The notes: generated by a model not told the origin, from the sequence alone. 64,000 bases of DNA from Paenibacillus humicola (GCF_028826105.1 NZ_JAQGPL010000001.1:1638501-1702500); one strand, 5' to 3'. Positions 49,618-58,919 are shown, counted from the stretch's first letter. A program made the numbers and translations.

Positions 49618-50364
49618 ATGAGAACAGACGGACGACAGTGGGACGAGCTACGGCCGGTCGCCATTACATTAAACCCGAACAAGTACGCCGAGGGCTCGGT
49701 GTTGATCGAGTTCGGCGACACGAAAGTAATCTGCACCGCCACGGTGGAAGAGCGTGTGCCGCCGTTTATGAAGGGGCAGGGAAAAGGGTGGATTACGGCG
49801 GAATACGCCATGCTTCCGCGCGCTACCCAAACGCGAAATCAGCGTGAATCGGCTAAGGGCAAGCTGACCGGCCGCACGATGGAAATCCAGCGTCTGATCG
49901 GCCGGGCGCTTCGCTCCGTCGTCAATCTCCAGGCGCTCGGCGAACGGACGGTTACGCTCGACTGCGACGTCCTTCAGGCGGACGGCGGAACGCGCACGAC
50001 GTCGATTACGGGCGCTTTCGTCGCGCTGGCGCTTGCCGTGCACAAGCTCTCCCGGACGAATGAATTCGGCAAATATCCGATTACCGATTTTCTTGCATCG
50101 GTCAGCGTAGGCGTCATCCAGCAGCAGACGCTGCTCGATCTCAATTACGACGAAGACTCGAAGGCGAAGGTGGACATGAACGTCGTCATGACCGGCGCCG
50201 GCAGCTTTGTCGAGGTGCAGGGGACGGGGGAAGAATCCCCGTTTTCGCGGCGGGAGCTGGACGAGCTGCTTGGCCTGGCCGAGCAGGGCATCCGCTCGCT
50301 TGTCGCCAAACAGCGCGAGGTACTCGGCGGCATCGCGGAGCGAATCGGGACGGCGCGCGTATGA
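49618..50364 (+). CDS. rph: Ribonuclease PH
   Basis: A 248-residue phosphate-dependent 3'-5' exoribonuclease that trims tRNA 3' ends; it forms a hexameric ring. The start [19 protein letters not shown], the phosphate-binding [20 protein letters not shown] and the [20 protein letters not shown] motif are fully conserved. Length is as in Bacillus (245). The ribosome binding site is GGAGG. Its stop overlaps the start of rdgB by 4 bases (ATGA). Confidence 0.97.
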   Translation: MRTDGRQWDELRPVAITLNPNKYAEGSVLIEFGDTKVICTATVEERVPPFMKGQGKGWITAEYAMLPRATQTRNQRESAKGKLTGRTMEIQRLIGRALRSVVNLQALGERTVTLDCDVLQADGGTRTTSITGAFVALALAVHKLSRTNEFGKYPITDFLASVSVGVIQQQTLLDLNYDEDSKAKVDMNVVMTGAGSFVEVQGTGEESPFSRRELDELLGLAEQGIRSLVAKQREVLGGIAERIGTARV

Positions 50365-51011
50365 AGGCGGGCGATACGATTGTCGTCGCAACGAAAAATA
50401 CCGGCAAGGTGCGCGAATTCGCCCATGCGCTGAGCAAGCTCGGCGTGAACGTCGTCAGCATGTTCGATTACCCGGACGTGCCGGATATTATAGAGGACGG
50501 CGAGACGTTCATGGAGAACGCCCGCAAAAAGGCGCGCACCGCCGCCGAGGCGCTCGGGCTGCCGGCGCTGGCCGACGATTCCGGGCTTGAAGTAGCCGCG
50601 CTGGCCGGCCGGCCGGGCATCTATTCCGCCCGGTATTCCGGTCCTGACGCCACCGACGAACGGAACAATGCGAAGCTGCTGAGCGAATTGAAGCAGCTGA
50701 CGGAAGGCCGGCAGGATGAGCCGGAGCGCCTTCCGGACGGTACGGCGCTGCTCAGCGACGCCCGGTTCGTCTGCGCGCTGGCGCTGTACGATCCTGAAAC
50801 CGGCACGTTCACCGAGGCGGAAGGCGAGGTGCCGGGACGTATTGCGGATCGCCCGCGCGGCTCGGAAGGCTTCGGCTACGATCCGCTCTTCTGGCTGCCG
50901 GAGCTCGGCAAGTCGATGGCAGAGTTGACGAAGGACGTCAAGCAGTCGATCGGTCACCGGGGGGCGGCGCTTCGTGCGCTGCTGGAACGGCTCGATCGCG
51001 AAACGGCGTAA
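50361..51011 (+). CDS. rdgB: XTP/dITP diphosphatase (RdgB/Ham1)
   Basis: A 216-residue house-cleaning pyrophosphatase that hydrolyses dITP and XTP to monophosphates. Signatures: [60 protein letters not shown] and the end [17 protein letters not shown] 50361 overlaps the rph stop (ATGA), so the two are translationally coupled as in Bacillus (rph-ysnA). An internal stretch (about 100-125) is a little longer than usual. A terminator follows at 51031-51061. Confidence 0.95.
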   Translation: MKAGDTIVVATKNTGKVREFAHALSKLGVNVVSMFDYPDVPDIIEDGETFMENARKKARTAAEALGLPALADDSGLEVAALAGRPGIYSARYSGPDATDERNNAKLLSELKQLTEGRQDEPERLPDGTALLSDARFVCALALYDPETGTFTEAEGEVPGRIADRPRGSEGFGYDPLFWLPELGKSMAELTKDVKQSIGHRGAALRALLERLDRETA

Positions 51012-51030
51012 TATAGACACACGACTAAGG

Positions 51031-51061
51031 CGGGACGTCCCATGGGGCGTTCCGTTTTTTT
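51031..51061 (+). terminator. Rho-independent terminator
   Basis: GGGACGTCCC pairs with GGGGCGTTCC with wobbles around a 2-base loop, then seven T. It ends the rph-rdgB transcript. Confidence 0.85.
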
Positions 51062-51152
51062 ATTTGACCACGGATAAAGGACTAAAGACCCGTATTAAAT
51101 CGCAATAAAGGTCGAATCCGTGTCAAAAATATGAAAATGATGTCAAAAATCA

Positions 51153-51181
51153 TTGTCGATCGTCGAAAATGATAGTAATAT
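51153..51181 (+). promoter_or_regulatory. Candidate promoter of the decarboxylase operon
   Basis: TTGTCG (51153-51158), 17-bp spacer, TAATAT (51176-51181). If used, it gives a leader of about 260 bases containing both hairpins described next. Confidence 0.5.
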
Positions 51182-51292
51182 ATTCCTTGAAATCTGCTAT
51201 TAATTTGTAAGTCGATGTCCGATAAGTCCCGGTTCATGTGTATGAGGGCGCGATTCGACCGGAAGTTAACCTGCAACGTTAGTCTTACGACC

Positions 51293-51382
51293 TGCGGCCG
51301 TCGCCGCCGGACCGGGGCACCGGCACGGCGGCGACGGCCGCACCGGGGACGCTGCTCTTTTTTATCGAACGGCCGGAGCAGC
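51293..51382 (+). promoter_or_regulatory. Structured leader with two hairpins (possible attenuator)
   Basis: Hairpin 1: TGCGGCCGTCGCCGCC (51293-51308) is the exact reverse complement of 51327-51342, 18-base loop. Hairpin 2: GCTGCTC (51351-51357) pairs with GAGCAGC (51376-51382), with six T in its loop at 51358-51363 and a T run after it (GTAAAGTTTTT). It lies 70-150 bases before the decarboxylase start. It could stop or pause transcription, or be a regulated leader; no known riboswitch class recognised. Confidence 0.6.
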
Positions 51383-51448
51383 TGTAAAGTTTTTCCCCCT
51401 CGGAGCCGTTCATATACATAGACGACAAGATTAGGAGAGAGGGAGATT

Positions 51449-53104
51449 ATGAGCAGGGCAATGGACGCAGCAGTGCATTTGTTTCCGAGCGAGGACGGCA
51501 ATGAGGCGCAGAGGGAGCAATTATTGGGGCTTTTGAATCAGCTGCTCAGCGGCTTTGACCGTCTGAAAGACGCGGACCGCGTCAATTTAAAAGGCGGCAA
51601 GGACCGCAGCGGTCATTTTTACGGCCAACTGGCGCAGAGCAGCCGGATCCCGGAGGGCGGCGTACCGCTCGAAGACGTAACGGACAAGCTGCTTGAACTG
51701 ATGCACGACCACCCGTACCACACAAAATATTTTCTGACCAACATTTTGCCGATGGCGTCCGTTCCCGGCATGATCGGCATGGTGGCGGCGATGCTGGCCA
51801 ACGGCAACAACCTGTGGGATGTTTACGGACCGGCCGGCGCAGAGGCGGAGGTGCGGGTCATTTCCATGATGTCGCAGCTGGTCGGATACGATCACGCCCG
51901 CAGCGGCGGGTACACGACCTGGGGCGGGCAGGGCGCGATTTTTACCGGCCTCAGGCTCGCGATCGCCAAATTTGACCGGGATGCCCCGCGCAGCGGCGTC
52001 ACCAGGCCGCTTTATGCGTTTTGCTCGGAGGCGGCGCATTACAGCCTGTTCAAGTCCATGGAAGCGACCGGGCTCGGAAGCGACCGGCTGATCAAAATCC
52101 GGACGCTTGCCGACAGCGCGATGGATCCGGAAGATTTGCGCAGACGGATGGGGGATGTGATTGCGGGCGGCGGCATCCCCGCCTATATCGTGGCGACGAC
52201 GGGCACGACGGATGCGATGGGCATCGACGACTTGCGGGCGATCGCGCATGCGGCGGAAGAGGCTTCCGCAGCAGCAGGGCTCCCCAGGCCGCACATCCAC
52301 GCCGATTCCGCGCTGGGCGGATTTTTCGCTTTCTATAACGATTACGATTTTGATGCCAACCCGCTTGGCCTGGACGACGAGACGTCCGCTGCGCTTGCAT
52401 CGATCGCGGGTAGGTTGGAGGCGCTGCAGCTGGCCGATTCGCTCTGCTTCGATTTTCAGAAGCTCGGTCAGACGCCGTACTGCACCAGCCTGTTTCTCGT
52501 CAAGGATTCTGCGGATTTGCAGCTGCTCGATTTGGACGCCTCGGAGACGCCTTACGTCGGACACCGCGGCTACGGCCAGTACCATACCGGCTATACGCTC
52601 GAATGCTCGCGCATGGCCAGCTCGATCAGCATGTACAGCGCGCTGCTCGCCTTCGGCAAAGACGGCTACCGGCGGCTCCTCGCCCAATTCGTATCCGTCA
52701 ATCACGCGTTCCGCAGGCAGCTGGCGGCGGAGGTACCGGAGCTGACCATCGTCAATCCCGGCAATCCGGGAATCATTACGCTGTTCCGGCTTTATGGCGA
52801 AGGGATGCCGGGCTTCGAGCAGGAGCTGGCCGGCGTTTGCAGCCGCGAGCAGATTGAACGGACCAATGCGCTTAACGAACGCTTTTTTGAGCAGCTCGGA
52901 CGGCAGCGTGACCGGATGTTTTTCGGCGATACGAAGAAGCATCTGTTGGTGCCGACGGTGGAAGGCGACCGGATTGCGCTTTACGCCAGCAAGCTGTTTG
53001 TTATCTCGCCGTATACCCGGATCGAGCACGTGCCCGAAATCGTCCGGTATTTGAAAACGCAAGCGGCTCACGTTTACGGAAACGAATATACCCCGATCCA
53101 CTAA
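51449..53104 (+). CDS. PLP-dependent group II amino-acid decarboxylase
   Basis: A 551-residue fold-type I PLP enzyme of the glutamate/aromatic-amino-acid decarboxylase superfamily. The cofactor Lys is residue 338 in LCFDFQKLGQTPYCTS; the Asp that pairs with the pyridine N is in HIHADSALGGFFA; ARSGGYTTWGGQGAIFTGLR and FCSEAAHYSL form the phosphate and ring-stacking sites. Like tyrosine and related decarboxylases it has an N-terminal helical dimerisation region (1-90). The substrate is unclear (Tyr, Glu, or other). AGAGAGGGAGA sets ATG 51449. A chemoreceptor gene follows 15 bases after its stop. Long structured leader upstream. Confidence 0.9.
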   Translation: MSRAMDAAVHLFPSEDGNEAQREQLLGLLNQLLSGFDRLKDADRVNLKGGKDRSGHFYGQLAQSSRIPEGGVPLEDVTDKLLELMHDHPYHTKYFLTNILPMASVPGMIGMVAAMLANGNNLWDVYGPAGAEAEVRVISMMSQLVGYDHARSGGYTTWGGQGAIFTGLRLAIAKFDRDAPRSGVTRPLYAFCSEAAHYSLFKSMEATGLGSDRLIKIRTLADSAMDPEDLRRRMGDVIAGGGIPAYIVATTGTTDAMGIDDLRAIAHAAEEASAAAGLPRPHIHADSALGGFFAFYNDYDFDANPLGLDDETSAALASIAGRLEALQLADSLCFDFQKLGQTPYCTSLFLVKDSADLQLLDLDASETPYVGHRGYGQYHTGYTLECSRMASSISMYSALLAFGKDGYRRLLAQFVSVNHAFRRQLAAEVPELTIVNPGNPGIITLFRLYGEGMPGFEQELAGVCSREQIERTNALNERFFEQLGRQRDRMFFGDTKKHLLVPTVEGDRIALYASKLFVISPYTRIEHVPEIVRYLKTQAAHVYGNEYTPIH

Positions 53105-53119
53105 CAGGAGGAAGCAAAC

Positions 53120-54838
53120 GTGATTCTAAACCTTTTCAGCCCGTTCAAAACCCGGTTATCCTTCAAAATGACGGCCAGTATTCTGATCCTGCAGCTGTTC
53201 ACGTGCTTTGCTTTTGCCGGCGTTTCGTATTATATCAGCCACGAGCTGTCGAACAAGGTTGTGCAGCAGCTCGACCTGAGGCTGGAATCGGAAATCGGCA
53301 TCGCATCGGATATCGTGAAGTCCGTCCCCGGCTACGACGAAGAGATCAAGTCGGCGAGCGAACCGCTTTATATCGAAATCAAATCCAGGCTTGAGGAAAT
53401 GAAAAAGAAAAACAACCTGGAGAATGTGTATCTGCTCTCCAAAAGCGGAGGCCGCGACCATATCGTGATTTTGGCGGACGTGAAGGACGATTTCGGCACG
53501 GACTATCCGTTTACGTCCGATATGAACGAAACGCTGACGGCGAACAAAGTGGTCACCAGCAGCATTTACAAAGACGAATACGGCGTCCATAAATCGATTT
53601 TTGTGCCTTTGAACGACGGCAATAAGACGACGCTGCTCGGCATCGATCTGGACGCGTCGGTCGTGCCGAAAACGATGTCCCAGGTGTTCTGGTCGATCTT
53701 TACGATTACGGCCGGCGTATTGGTGATCGGCTTCGCCGTCGCGATGCTGATCAGCAGGCTCGTTACGCGCCCGGTTCGGAAGCTGATGGCGGCAACCGCC
53801 AAGGTGGCCGAGGGCGATCTGCGGGAGCAGACCGTCATGACGCGCCGCGACGAGGTCGGCAAGCTGGCCGCATCCTTCGGCGAAATGAGCGCCAGCCTGC
53901 GGCAGCTGATCCGGCAAATTACGTCATCGGCCGAGCATATCACGGACATGACGCGCGACCTGAATCAATCCGCCGGCGAATCGAGCGAAAGCGCGCAGCA
54001 GGTGGCCGTATCGATGAACCGGATGAGCGAGAGCATCGGCGAAATCGTCGGCAGCATCAATGACAGCGCCTCGGCTATTTCCGAAATCGATTCGGAGCTG
54101 TCCGACGTCACGGGCGACGTGACGGAGATGCGGTCCATTGCCGCCAATGCGATGGAAAAATCGGCCGAAGGCCAGCTGCTGGTCGAGCAGACGCTGCAGC
54201 AGATGAACGCCATCCAGCGCGCGATGAAGCATTCGCTCGACGCGGCCGAACAGCTGGACGGCCGTTCGCGGGAGATCGGCGAGATCGTCACGATCATTTC
54301 GAATATCGCGCAGCAAACGAATCTGCTGGCGCTCAACGCTTCCATCGAAGCCGCGCGCGTCGGCGAGCAGGGGAAGGGCTTCGCCGTCGTCGCCGGCGAG
54401 GTGCGCAAGCTGGCGGAGCAGTCGGCGCAGTCGGCGCTTTCGATCACCGAGCTGGTGACGGGCACGCAGGAGTACAGCAGGCTGGTTATCGACCGCCTTC
54501 ACGAGGGCGATCAAGCGGTTGCGCAGGGGCATATCCGGCTGAGCGGCACGTATGAGAATTTTAAAGGCATCCAAACGGGCGTCTCCCAATTTTCGGAGCG
54601 GACGGAGCAGCTGTCCGAGGCGCTCGGCAAGGTGGAGCGGTCGTTCGAGAAAATTACGACGGCTATGCAGCAAATCTCAATCATCACCGAAGAGCAGGCG
54701 GCCGGTTCGGAGGAGGTCGCGGCGGCGGCGGAAGAGCAGAGCGGCGCCATGCAGGAGCTGAGCGCCTGGACCCGCAGGCTGGCGGAGCTCTCGGACGAGC
54801 TTCAGCAATCGGCCCAGAAATTTAAAGTGAGCGAGTAA
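53120..54838 (+). CDS. Methyl-accepting chemotaxis protein
   Basis: A 572-residue chemoreceptor. TM1 about residues 13-35 ([20 protein letters not shown]), an extracellular Cache-like sensor of about 155 residues, TM2 about 193-215 ([20 protein letters not shown]), HAMP to about 270, then a coiled-coil signalling domain whose tip is [20 protein letters not shown], followed by [16 protein letters not shown]. The tip reads AARVGE where AARAGE is usual. The start is GTG 53120 after AGGAGGAAGC. It lies 15 bases from the decarboxylase gene with no terminator between, so the two are one operon, which suggests the receptor senses a substrate or product of that enzyme. Confidence 0.94.
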   Translation: MILNLFSPFKTRLSFKMTASILILQLFTCFAFAGVSYYISHELSNKVVQQLDLRLESEIGIASDIVKSVPGYDEEIKSASEPLYIEIKSRLEEMKKKNNLENVYLLSKSGGRDHIVILADVKDDFGTDYPFTSDMNETLTANKVVTSSIYKDEYGVHKSIFVPLNDGNKTTLLGIDLDASVVPKTMSQVFWSIFTITAGVLVIGFAVAMLISRLVTRPVRKLMAATAKVAEGDLREQTVMTRRDEVGKLAASFGEMSASLRQLIRQITSSAEHITDMTRDLNQSAGESSESAQQVAVSMNRMSESIGEIVGSINDSASAISEIDSELSDVTGDVTEMRSIAANAMEKSAEGQLLVEQTLQQMNAIQRAMKHSLDAAEQLDGRSREIGEIVTIISNIAQQTNLLALNASIEAARVGEQGKGFAVVAGEVRKLAEQSAQSALSITELVTGTQEYSRLVIDRLHEGDQAVAQGHIRLSGTYENFKGIQTGVSQFSERTEQLSEALGKVERSFEKITTAMQQISIITEEQAAGSEEVAAAAEEQSGAMQELSAWTRRLAELSDELQQSAQKFKVSE

Positions 54839-54861
54839 TAAGAAAGCGAGCGACAAAAAGA

Positions 54862-54927
54862 AACCCCGCTGCCATCCGGCGGGCGGCCTGCGGGCTGCCG
54901 GCTCCGGACTCCAGTCGGGGCTTTTTT
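54862..54927 (+). terminator. Large hairpin terminator
   Basis: ACCCCG (about 54862) pairs with CGGGGC before TTTTTT (54921-54927); the interior GCCGGC/GGGCGG repeats add pairing. It ends the decarboxylase-chemoreceptor operon. Confidence 0.65.
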
Positions 54928-55062
54928 GATGGATAGGAAGAGGTTAACTTTCCGCCAATTTTGTTTCGCCGCCGCAGGACGGCGTCGGCCGATTCGATCG
55001 ATGGGAAGAAGCTTGCTCCGCCGCCGCAATACAGCGTCGACCACGTCTTTCCGGGTGGCTCT

Positions 55063-56910
55063 TCAGCGTACGGCGACGTTATATTCCCGCAGCCACGTAT
55101 CGACCTGAAGAAGATAAGCGAACAGCTGCGGGCCGGACATAAGCTGGCCGAACCAGGGGAAGTTCGAGCTGGCTTCTTCCGATGCGGCGATTTCACGGAT
55201 TTTCCTCACGTTGATGAGCGGCAGCAGCGGGGACGTTCCTTCCTCCAGCACCTCCATGAACCGGGAACGAACGGCGGTCAAATAGTTCGGATTGTGCGTT
55301 TTCGGATAGGGGCTCTTCTTGCGGTACAGCACGTCGTCCGGCAGCACGCCTTCCAAGGCGCGGCGCAGCACGCCTTTCTCGCGGCCGCCGGTCATTTTGA
55401 TCTCCCACGGAATGTTGAAGACGTATTCGACGAGCCGGTGATCGCAGTACGGCACACGCACCTCGAGGCCGGCAGCCATGCTCATCCGGTCCTTCCGATC
55501 CAGCAGCGTCGGCATGAAGCGGGTGATGTTCAGATACGACATGACGCGCATCCTGGCTGCGGCCGCGTCCTCGCCGGAAAGCTTCGGCACCTCGGCCAGC
55601 GCCGACGAATAACGATCGCCGATATATTCGAGAGGCCGGATCCAGGCGGCGACATCCTGCGAGAGCAGCTCCGCGCGCATCGGCGACGCCAGCGCCCACG
55701 GGAAGGTGGCGGCGTTTAGCGAGTCCTCGCGGTGGAACCAAGGGTAGCCGCCGAAAATTTCATCTGCGGCTTCGCCGGAAATAGCGACGGTGGCGCCTTT
55801 CTTGATTTCGCGGCAGAACAGCAGCAGCGAAGCGTCGACATCGGCCATGCCCGGCAGGTCCCGCGCCAGCGTTGCCGCCCGCAGCGCCTCGACAAGCTCC
55901 GGCGTATCGAATTGAACGAAATGATGAGTCGTGCCGAGGTGGTCGCGCATCCGCTCGATCCACGGGGCGTCGGCATTCGGCTGGAAGGCGTGCGCCTTGA
56001 AATGCTTGTCGTTGTCGACATAATCGACCGAGAACGTGTGCATCGTTCCTTGCCCGTTCTCCTTATAATAGCGGACGGCCAGCGCCGTCAGCGCGCTCGA
56101 ATCGAGTCCGCCGGACAGGAGCGTGCAGAGCGGTACGTCGGAAACGAGCTGGCGCTCGAGGGTATCCTTCAGCAGGTCCCGCACCGTCGATGCGGTCGCT
56201 TCCGCGTCCTCGGTATGCGGCCGGCTTTCCAGCCTCCAGTAATGCGAGATGGAGACGCCCGACCGGTTCACCGTAGCGCACTGGCCGGGGAGCAGCTCCG
56301 CAAGGTCGCGGTATACGCCGTGGCCGGGCGTCCTTGCGGGTCCGATCATAAAAATTTCCGCCAGACCTTCAGGCCCGATTTCCGGCTTGACGGCCGGATG
56401 GGCGAGCAGCGATTTCGGCTCCGAGCCGAAAATGAACCGGCCGAGCTGGCGGGCGTAGAAGAGCGGCTTGACGCCGAGCCGGTCGCGCGCCAGAAACAGC
56501 TCCTGCTCGCGGGTATTCCAGATGGCGAAAGCGAAGATGCCGTTAAACCTTTCCACGCAGGACGAGCCCCACTCCATATAAGCGACAAGCAGCACCTCCG
56601 TGTCGCATGTCGTCGTAAACCGCCTTCCGCGGCTTTCCAGCTCTCGTTTCAGCTCGGGCGCGTTATACAGCTCGCCGTTATAGACGATCACGTAATCGTC
56701 GTCGTCGATTGAAGTGCGGACCATCGGCTGCGCGCCGTTTGCGGGGTCTATGACGGACAACCGCCGGTGACCGAGGGCGCAGTGCGGAGAAATCCAGGTG
56801 CCGGAGGCATCCGGACCGCGCGCCGCCAGCGTGCAGGTCATTTTCTCCAGCGTCGCGGCTTGCTTCGTGAGGTCGTCTGTCCAATCGATCCAGCCCGTGA
56901 ATCCACACAT
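55063..56910 (-). CDS. asnO: Asparagine synthase (glutamine-hydrolysing), AsnO type
   Basis: A 615-residue two-domain enzyme making Asn from Asp, ATP and Gln. The class II glutaminase starts with the catalytic Cys2 (MCGFTGWIDW, ARGPDASGTWISPHCALGHR, VYNGELYN); the synthetase has the PP-loop LCTLLSGGLDSSALTALAVR and AISGEAADEIFGGYPWFHRE. The frame opens at 56919 (MRT before MCG), but Cys must be exposed by Met removal, so ATG 56910 is the true start, with GAGAGG upstream. Size and order match Bacillus AsnO (YisO), linked with sporulation. Single gene. Confidence 0.94.
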   Translation of the reverse strand: MCGFTGWIDWTDDLTKQAATLEKMTCTLAARGPDASGTWISPHCALGHRRLSVIDPANGAQPMVRTSIDDDDYVIVYNGELYNAPELKRELESRGRRFTTTCDTEVLLVAYMEWGSSCVERFNGIFAFAIWNTREQELFLARDRLGVKPLFYARQLGRFIFGSEPKSLLAHPAVKPEIGPEGLAEIFMIGPARTPGHGVYRDLAELLPGQCATVNRSGVSISHYWRLESRPHTEDAEATASTVRDLLKDTLERQLVSDVPLCTLLSGGLDSSALTALAVRYYKENGQGTMHTFSVDYVDNDKHFKAHAFQPNADAPWIERMRDHLGTTHHFVQFDTPELVEALRAATLARDLPGMADVDASLLLFCREIKKGATVAISGEAADEIFGGYPWFHREDSLNAATFPWALASPMRAELLSQDVAAWIRPLEYIGDRYSSALAEVPKLSGEDAAAARMRVMSYLNITRFMPTLLDRKDRMSMAAGLEVRVPYCDHRLVEYVFNIPWEIKMTGGREKGVLRRALEGVLPDDVLYRKKSPYPKTHNPNYLTAVRSRFMEVLEEGTSPLLPLINVRKIREIAASEEASSNFPWFGQLMSGPQLFAYLLQVDTWLREYNVAVR

Positions 56911-57079
56911 GGTTCTCATTCCTCTCAGGCGTATTCGCGAAATAGGGCGGCATAGGCAGCGATCGGCTAATGGGGGTTAAGCAGCGATACTATGATGGGT
57001 ATGCGCCCGGGGGGCATAAAATGTCTGTCCGCGGGGGGAAGCTATCGCGGAGGAAAACGTTAGCGAATAAGGAGATGAC

Positions 57080-57430
57080 ATGCACAGAATGGAGCATGAG
57101 ATGCAGCGTGAACCGGCTGCGGCGGAGCCGGGCGGGGAGGGTACGATCCGGCGGACCTACTTCGTAACCGTTCAAGCGGAGTCCGGAGGATTGCAGCCGC
57201 CGCCCGGGCTCGAGGAGCTGGAGATTCGCGCCAGCGAGGAAGAGATGAAAAGGCTGCACCGGCAGTTCGAGGAGCTGCCGACCGCCGGCGAAGCGGGACC
57301 GGGACAGCCGCCTTCCGCTGGGCAAGGGAAGATGCTGGAGATGTACAAGCTGCTGTATCGGCTAGGAACGCCGGATACGAAGACGAGAATGGCTTCGGCG
57401 GGGCTACTGCCGGAGGAAAGCCGCCCATGA
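57080..57430 (+). CDS. Unknown protein, first gene of a three-gene cluster
   Basis: A 116-residue soluble protein: charged N-terminus, a central strand-helix region RRTYFVTVQAESGGLQPPPG, a helical, acidic segment LEIRASEEEMKRLHRQFEEL, a Gly/Pro linker and a C-terminal helix KMLEMYKLLYRLGTPDTKTR. ATAAGGAGATGAC sets ATG 57080. Its stop overlaps the next start by 4 bases (ATGA). I do not recognise the family; the C-terminal helix looks like a docking or regulatory piece. Confidence 0.72.
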   Translation: MHRMEHEMQREPAAAEPGGEGTIRRTYFVTVQAESGGLQPPPGLEELEIRASEEEMKRLHRQFEELPTAGEAGPGQPPSAGQGKMLEMYKLLYRLGTPDTKTRMASAGLLPEESRP

Positions 57431-57789
57431 ACGTGACGGAGGCGTCGGTGCTGCGCAAAACGGAGCGGGAAGGAAAGCCGTGCTGCGAGGTGAAGGTGCG
57501 TACGGACCGGCCGGATTCGCCGGAGCTGCTTGTCTATTTCGGACCGTCGCGCGACAACGATTTCGATCTGCTCGCGATCGTCCGCAAGGACGCCGAAACG
57601 GTAATCGACTGGTTCGACAACGGCCTCCATAACGCATATGCCGATGTGACGATCGAGCTTTTCGAGACAAGCACGATGAAGACGGACTGGGGGCGCCGCG
57701 AAACGTTCAAGGAGCAGGTGCTCTCGCAGCCCGGCATCCGGGCCGGCCTCGGGCGTTTACTCGGTGTAAGCGCGGAAGAAAGGAGGTGA
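57427..57789 (+). CDS. Unknown protein, second gene of the cluster
   Basis: A 120-residue, mixed alpha/beta soluble protein (GKPCCEVKVRTDRPDSPELL; LVYFGPSRDNDFDLLAIVRK; TVIDWFDNGLHNAYADVTIE). It has adjacent Cys residues in KPCCEV. The ATG overlaps the stop of the previous gene, showing coupled translation, and the next small gene begins 9 bases after its stop. Function unknown; no enzymatic motif recognised. Confidence 0.72.
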   Translation: MNVTEASVLRKTEREGKPCCEVKVRTDRPDSPELLVYFGPSRDNDFDLLAIVRKDAETVIDWFDNGLHNAYADVTIELFETSTMKTDWGRRETFKEQVLSQPGIRAGLGRLLGVSAEERR

Positions 57790-57798
57790 AGAACGAGC

Positions 57799-57933
57799 AT
57801 GGCGAATGAAGGGAAAAACAACAAGGGGCGCAAATACGCGGACAACAACGATTACGCCGAAGAAGTGATGGAGGCGAATTCGAAGCAGCCGGCCCAAAAC
57901 AACCCAAGCGAAGGCGTAAACCGGGCGAAATAA
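57799..57933 (+). CDS. 44-residue hydrophilic protein, third gene of the cluster
   Basis: A 44-residue peptide starting MANEGKNNKGRKYADNNDYA and ending VNRAK, extremely rich in Asn, Lys, Glu and Gly, with no hydrophobic core. A perfect AAAGGAGGTGAAG stands about 9 bases before ATG 57799, stronger than for most genes here, so translation is very likely. The composition recalls small acid-soluble or hydrophilin-like spore proteins, but no family signature is seen. It is the last gene of the cluster. Confidence 0.7.
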   Translation: MANEGKNNKGRKYADNNDYAEEVMEANSKQPAQNNPSEGVNRAK

Positions 57934-58118
57934 GCTGCCGCCGCGAGGCAGACGGCTTCAGCCTGGCGGACGAACCGGCAGGCTGGAGACGTTTGGCGCC
58001 GGACCGGTCAGCCGCCCGCAGCAGTTGGCAGCGCTATTATATAGAAGGAATTACGTCCGGCTCCATCCATACGCTTGGCTGTGCCCGGTCCCGGTTCGGA
58101 GCCGGCCGAGACTGCAGC

Positions 58119-58844
58119 TCAGGCATGCTTTTTCGCTCTTACCGAAGGTACGTGCTCCAAGCCGCCCGAATAAACGTCGAAGAAGCTGTCGAGCAATACG
58201 ATTCTCCTCCCTTCGAATTCCAGCAGCCCCTGCGCCTTCATGTCCTTCAGATTGCGGTTGATCGATTCCCGCGACGTGCCGCAAAAGTCGCCCAGCTTAT
58301 CCTGCGATACCTTGAAGTTGACCAGCGTGCCGCGGAGGCCGTTGTTATTGTAGGGCATTCCATATTCCGCCGAAAATCGGAGCAGAATATTGGCCAGACG
58401 TTCATGTACTTCGTAGAACGCGAGATTCTCGATCTGAATTTGAGCTTCTTTCCAGCGCCGGTGAAGGATGTTCAGCATCATGTTGTTCACGTTGCGGTAT
58501 TGCGCGAGAAGCCCCTGGAAATCGTCCTTTCGGATATAACAGATCTGGCTCGTTTCCAGCGTTTCGGCGTAATGCGTGTATACCTTTTCATTGAGGACGT
58601 CCCCTTCGCCGAAAATCATGCCCTCCGTCACGATATTAAGCGTAATCTGCTGTCCGTTGTGGGCGATGCGGGTCAGCTGGACGCTGCCTTTTTTGATCAT
58701 ATAGACAAAATCGCTCGGATCGTTCGGGTGGTAAATGATCACGTTTTTCTTGATCGGCATGTGCGGACTGAAAATATGGAGGACTTCGTCTAAACATTCG
58801 TGCGGAATCAAAGACAGAATTTCGCTCTTCTTAACGTACCACAT
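58119..58844 (-). CDS. Crp/Fnr family transcriptional regulator
   Basis: A 241-residue regulator. The N-terminal cyclic-nucleotide-like beta roll runs from IIYHPNDPSDFVYMIKKGSV to GEGDVLNEKVYTHYAETLET; it lacks both the Cys cluster of FNR and the full cAMP-binding residues of CRP. The long dimerisation helix is followed by a winged HTH (VSQDKLGDFCGTSRESINRN). AAAGGGGATG sets ATG 58844 on the - strand. A LacI/CcpA-type site (58904-58919) lies 60 bases upstream, and a CRP-like half-palindrome lies at 60010-60025 ahead of the sugar ABC operon, a possible target. Effector unknown. Confidence 0.9.
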   Translation of the reverse strand: MWYVKKSEILSLIPHECLDEVLHIFSPHMPIKKNVIIYHPNDPSDFVYMIKKGSVQLTRIAHNGQQITLNIVTEGMIFGEGDVLNEKVYTHYAETLETSQICYIRKDDFQGLLAQYRNVNNMMLNILHRRWKEAQIQIENLAFYEVHERLANILLRFSAEYGMPYNNNGLRGTLVNFKVSQDKLGDFCGTSRESINRNLKDMKAQGLLEFEGRRIVLLDSFFDVYSGGLEHVPSVRAKKHA

Positions 58845-58903
58845 GCGGACATCCCCTTTGACATGGTTTATGGGCAGCGGACAAAGCCTCGGCGCACCAT
58901 TAA

Positions 58904-58919
58904 TTGTAAACGGTTACAC
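58904..58919. promoter_or_regulatory. cre-like site upstream of the Crp/Fnr gene
   Basis: TTGTAAACGGTTACAC fits the catabolite-responsive element WTGNAANCGNWNNCAW at all fixed positions but the last. It sits about 60 bases before the Crp/Fnr start and after the epimerase stop, suggesting CcpA (or another LacI-type) control of the regulator. Confidence 0.6.

Larger units (their letters stand above)
51012..51448. other. Long leader region of the decarboxylase gene
   Basis: A 437-base gap holding the rdgB terminator, an AT-rich stretch with a candidate promoter, and then a GC-rich leader with two strong hairpins. No protein gene is supported inside. Confidence 0.65.

Noticed and set aside
51587-53101. 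504-codon - strand frame opposite the decarboxylase gene
   Set aside because: Antisense shadow; no domain, and the + strand carries a complete PLP enzyme.
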